7,740 nucleotides of DNA from Oscillospiraceae bacterium (lineage in GTDB: Bacteria; Bacillota; Clostridia; Oscillospirales; Acutalibacteraceae), in NCBI GenBank assembly GCA_031283835.1, contig JAITBA010000145.1:1-7740 (forward strand), in the 5' to 3' direction. Shown piece by piece: positions 5,237 to 7,740 of the stretch (position 1 is its first letter; the number at the start of each line of letters is the position of its first letter). The notes below the pieces were generated by a model. That model was not told the DNA's origin and did not search any database. It worked only from the letters and a program-made list of their open reading frames with translations. The translations under genes were made by a program, and so were the position numbers.

Positions 5237-5312
5237 CTGCTTACACAAGCAGACCATGCCCCCGATGGGACAATACGCATTCATATACAAGCAAGAAAGG
5301 ATGATTCCCGAC

Positions 5313-6386
5313 ATGAAAAACCCAGAGTTCTTTGAAGCGCTGCGCTACCTGGCAAAAGAAAAAGGCGTACAGCTCGAAAACCTTTACGACGGCATTGAGC
5401 GCGCCATTGTCACCGCGGTGCGCGGCGATTATAACAACAAAGACATGGTATTTTGCGAAATCCTGCCCAACACACAAGAAATGAAGGTCTTTCTGCGCAA
5501 ACAGGTGGTGAGCGAAATCCTGGACGAAGACACCGATTTGCTGCCCGAGCAGGCCGATAAACTCAAGCCGGGCGCGCAACCGGGCGATATCATCGAAATT
5601 GAGCTGGACACCCGTGCGGTGAGCCGCATTGCCGCCGAGAAAGGCAAGCACGTGCTGCGACAAGGCATACGCGAAGCCGAGCACGGCCGCCTGCGCGAGG
5701 AATTCCAGAGCCGCGAGCAGGAAATTGTGACCGTGAAGGTGCAAAAGGTGGAACCCACCGGCGACCTGATTGTGGAAATCGGCAAAGTCACCGAAGTGCT
5801 CTTGGCAGCCGAGCAAGTGCCCGGCGAAGCGTTTGAGCCCGGCGACCTGATTAAAGTATATGTGGTGGACATCCGCGGGCTCGACCGCCGCTACCCCCAC
5901 GCCACGCTTTCCCGCATCCACCCCAACCTGGTCAAGCGCCTGTTTGAGCTGGAAGTGCCCGAAGTGCGCGAAGGCCTGGTGGAGGTGAAAGCCGTCAGCC
6001 GCGAAGCCGGCAGCCGCAGCAAGGTGGCCGTGTGGTGCAAAGACGAAACCATTGATCCGGTAGGCGCGTGCATTGGCGCGCGGGGCGCCCGCATTGAGCG
6101 CATTGTGGATATGCTGGGCGGCGAAAAAATCGACGTGGTGCGTTATAGCGACGACGTGGCCGAATATGTGGCCGCGGCTCTGGCCCCCGCCGAAGTGCTG
6201 CATGTGCAGGTGGTCGATAACGACGAGCACATCTGCCATATCACCGTACCCGAAAGCAAGTTGAGCCTTGCCATTGGCAACAAGGGCCAAAACGCGCGCC
6301 TGGCCGCCAAGCTCACCACCTGGAAAATCGACATTCGAAGCGATGCGCAGGCCGGCGGAACAGAGGAGATTGTGCTGGATGAGTAA
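5313..6386 (+). CDS. nusA: transcription termination/antitermination factor NusA
   Basis: RNA polymerase-bound factor of 357 aa that controls pausing, termination and antitermination. It has an N-terminal polymerase-binding domain (about 1-130), an S1 domain (about 136-200; VEPTGDLIVEIGKVTEVLL), KH1 with GACIGARG (251-258) and KH2 with LAIGNKGQNARLAAKLT (319-335). Length matches the short Firmicute form; the acidic repeats of proteobacterial NusA are absent. I chose ATG 5313 (MKNPEFFEALRYLAKEKG) because it matches the conserved NusA start. ATG 5301, four codons upstream, directly abuts the GAAAGG site, which is about 12 nt from ATG 5313. The frame is also open further upstream, overlapping rimP, but that extension does not look like NusA. 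Confidence 0.95.
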   Translation: MKNPEFFEALRYLAKEKGVQLENLYDGIERAIVTAVRGDYNNKDMVFCEILPNTQEMKVFLRKQVVSEILDEDTDLLPEQADKLKPGAQPGDIIEIELDTRAVSRIAAEKGKHVLRQGIREAEHGRLREEFQSREQEIVTVKVQKVEPTGDLIVEIGKVTEVLLAAEQVPGEAFEPGDLIKVYVVDIRGLDRRYPHATLSRIHPNLVKRLFELEVPEVREGLVEVKAVSREAGSRSKVAVWCKDETIDPVGACIGARGARIERIVDMLGGEKIDVVRYSDDVAEYVAAALAPAEVLHVQVVDNDEHICHITVPESKLSLAIGNKGQNARLAAKLTTWKIDIRSDAQAGGTEEIVLDE

Positions 6387-6669
6387 TCCTCTGCCCCCCA
6401 AAAAAATCCCATTGCGCCGCTGCTGCGGCTGCTACGAGATGAAACCCAAGCAGGCGCTGCGCCGCATCGTGCGCGCACCCAACGGCACAATCGCAGTGGA
6501 CGCCACAGGCAAAGCCAATGGACGCGGTGCCTACCTTTGCCGCGAAAACCCCGCTTGCCTGCAAAAGCTGCGCAAAAAAAAGGGCCTGCAGCACACCTTC
6601 AAGTGCCCTGTGCCCAACGAAATCTATGACGCGCTAGAAAGAGAGATTGCGGGCTGCCATGAAGAATGA
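6379..6669 (+). CDS. ylxR: YlxR/RnpM family RNA-binding protein
   Basis: Small basic protein of 96 aa, a standard member of the nusA-infB operon. In Bacillus subtilis the homologue, renamed RnpM, modulates RNase P. The family signature is clear: RRCCGC (13-18), then ALRRIVRAPNG (26-36), DATGKANGRGAYLC (41-54) and a lysine-rich segment LRKKKG (64-69). Cysteines C15, C16, C18, C54 and C60 are present. ATG 6379 overlaps the last codons and stop of nusA by 8 nt, with GAGGAG (6363-6368) 10 nt upstream, which implies translational coupling. An earlier in-frame start would run inside nusA and does not resemble the family. Confidence 0.92.
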   Translation: MSNPLPPKKIPLRRCCGCYEMKPKQALRRIVRAPNGTIAVDATGKANGRGAYLCRENPACLQKLRKKKGLQHTFKCPVPNEIYDALEREIAGCHEE

Positions 6670-6967
6670 AACGCAAATCCTCAATCTGCTGGGTCTTGCC
6701 CGCAAAGCAAACCGCGTTTCTTTTGGGCACGACGCGGCCAAGGCCGCCCTGCGCGGCGGCAAAGCAAGGCTGTGCCTGCTGTGCACCGACGCTTCGCCCC
6801 GCCTGGCCGAAGAAATGACATTTTTGGCCGCTCAGGCCAACATTGCCCTGCAAAGCACCGGCTTCACCGCGCAAGACATTAAAACCGCCACACAATACAA
6901 AGCCGCCGTGCTCACGATAAACGAACGCGGCTTTGCCCAAAAAATCAAGGCTCTCACAGAGCAATAA
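6659..6967 (+). CDS. ylxQ: L7Ae-like kink-turn RNA-binding protein YlxQ
   Basis: Protein of 102 aa from the ribosomal L7Ae/L30e/S12e/Gadd45 fold family; members bind kink-turn RNA. The conserved N-terminus ILNLLGLARKANRVSFGHDA (7-26) is diagnostic, followed by AKAALRGGKARLCLLCTDASP (27-47). ATG 6659 overlaps the end of ylxR by 11 nt. An in-frame TTG at 6647 would add MRAA but is less likely. The only purine-rich stretch upstream (about 6638-6645) is rather distant, so initiation probably depends on coupling to ylxR translation. infB follows after 56 nt. Confidence 0.9.
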   Translation: MKNETQILNLLGLARKANRVSFGHDAAKAALRGGKARLCLLCTDASPRLAEEMTFLAAQANIALQSTGFTAQDIKTATQYKAAVLTINERGFAQKIKALTEQ

Positions 6968-7023
6968 ACATTAACTTGCGGGCCTTGTTGCCCACACGCA
7001 CCGCGCCACGAAAGGGGAATTCT

Positions 7024-7740
7024 ATGCTGGAAAAAATCAGAATCAAAGACATCGCCGCCGAACTGAAGGTGCCCAACAAAGAGATTGCGGAAGTGCTCTC
7101 CCATTATTTTGAGGGGGCAAAGAATCTCAATTCCGTGCTTTCGGAAGCGGAACTCAACGTGATTTTTGAGCACTATTCCCTGCGGCGCGGCGTGGAAAAC
7201 TTTGACGCCTTTTTTGCGCTGGCAGAACAGCGCTTGAAAAAAGAGCCGCCCAAGGCGCAGCCAAAGGCCGCCAACGCGCCGCCCGTCACGCAAAAGCCCA
7301 AGGCAGCGCCGCCGGCCGCCGGCACCAAAAAGCGCCCCACCAAAGAAGAGCGTCAGGCCAGCGAAGAGCTTGCCAAGCAGCTGGCCGACAAAATGGCCAC
7401 CCGCGGCGGCAAGCCCCAGGGCGAAAAAGCCGCGAAGCCCGGAACAGACGGCCCCGCACAGGCGCGCACCAAGGGCGAGTCCCGCACGGTAGATACACGA
7501 TCGGGCAGCGTGAACCTTGAAAAATATAACGAGCGCTACGAACAGATTGCCCCCGGGCAGCACGTTGCGCAGCAAGGCAGCGCCCGCCGGCCCGACAGCC
7601 AGGTGAGCAAGCAAAAGCTCACCCAAAAAAGCAAGCAATACCGCAAGCAGGGCATGCGCAGCCGCCGGCACGAAAGCGAAGCCGAACGCCTGCGCCGCAT
7701 TGCCGCCGAGCGCGCAAAAAAGCCGCAGCTGGTCATCAAG
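7024..7740 (+). CDS. infB: translation initiation factor IF-2, N-terminal part (3' end outside window)
   Basis: GTPase that brings initiator fMet-tRNA to the 30S subunit. The first 239 codons are present and the frame stays open to the last base, so the GTPase domain is not visible. Residues 1-52 form the first IF2_N domain (KIRIKDIAAELKVPNKEIAEVL). Then comes a long, probably disordered linker rich in Lys, Ala, Pro and Gln (about 70-150), followed by VDTRSGSVNLEKYNERYEQI, a segment typical of IF-2 from Clostridia. The visible part ends in a basic helix running into PQLVIK, the start of the second IF2_N region. ATG 7024 has AAAGGGGA (7011-7018) at good spacing. Confidence 0.95.
   Translation, partial: MLEKIRIKDIAAELKVPNKEIAEVLSHYFEGAKNLNSVLSEAELNVIFEHYSLRRGVENFDAFFALAEQRLKKEPPKAQPKAANAPPVTQKPKAAPPAAGTKKRPTKEERQASEELAKQLADKMATRGGKPQGEKAAKPGTDGPAQARTKGESRTVDTRSGSVNLEKYNERYEQIAPGQHVAQQGSARRPDSQVSKQKLTQKSKQYRKQGMRSRRHESEAERLRRIAAERAKKPQLVIK

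Noticed and set aside
5241..6401. Long minus-strand open frame of 386 codons opposite nusA
   Set aside because: It is the mirror of nusA codon bias, rich in H, A, G and F, with no recognisable domain or ribosome binding site.
1..7740. CRISPR array, toxin-antitoxin pair, prophage or defence system
   Set aside because: I saw no regularly spaced repeats, no small paired reading frames and no phage or defence domains; all substantial genes are accounted for.

Overview
The window comes from a Bacillota (Firmicutes) chromosome, most likely a moderately GC-rich Clostridia member of the Oscillospirales/Ruminococcaceae type. Three things point there: the gene order rimP-nusA-ylxR-ylxQ-infB, which is the Firmicute form of this operon; a YkpA/YbiT-type ABC-F protein close to Bacillus YkpA; and a small BclA-C-like jelly-roll protein of a kind common in spore-forming Clostridia. 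Coding regions are GC-rich, with many GC-ending codons. Intergenic regions are AT-rich and carry consensus sigma-A promoters and purine-rich Shine-Dalgarno sites. Species cannot be fixed from the sequence alone.

Layout: (1) 1-660, the C-terminal end of topA with three zinc-ribbon modules, cut by the window start. (2) 742-2343, a complete YkpA-type ABC-F ATPase, followed by a hairpin terminator at 2405-2436. (3) 2436-2600, a 161-bp palindromic MITE-like element with perfect terminal inverted repeats and TA flanks, lying between the ABC-F terminator and the ribosome binding site of the next gene. (4) 2619-3101, a 160-aa protein with a C1q/TNF-like jelly-roll domain related to the BclA C-terminus, without a collagen stalk. 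(5) 3205-4173 on the minus strand, a membrane-anchored alpha/beta hydrolase with its own promoter. (6) 4174-4714, a 541-bp non-coding region with a fully consensus promoter, an apparent small-RNA unit of about 120 nt ending in a UUCG-capped terminator, further terminator-like hairpins, the promoter of the translation operon, and a leader hairpin just before rimP. (7) 4715 to the window end, rimP-nusA-ylxR(rnpM)-ylxQ-infB, with infB cut by the window end.

The right half is a housekeeping operon. RimP matures the 30S subunit, NusA controls elongation and termination, YlxR/RnpM is an RNA-binding modulator of RNase P, YlxQ is an L7Ae-like kink-turn binder, and IF-2 starts translation. ylxR overlaps the end of nusA by 8 nt and ylxQ overlaps the end of ylxR by 11 nt, which suggests translational coupling.

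The least explained signals are the orphan transcription unit at about 4353-4475, the MITE-like element upstream of the jelly-roll gene, and the terminator-shaped hairpin in the rimP leader, a plausible site of NusA autoregulation. I see no CRISPR array, tRNA, rRNA, phage gene or defence system. The window is mostly ordinary core genome, with a small accessory segment at about 2436-3101.
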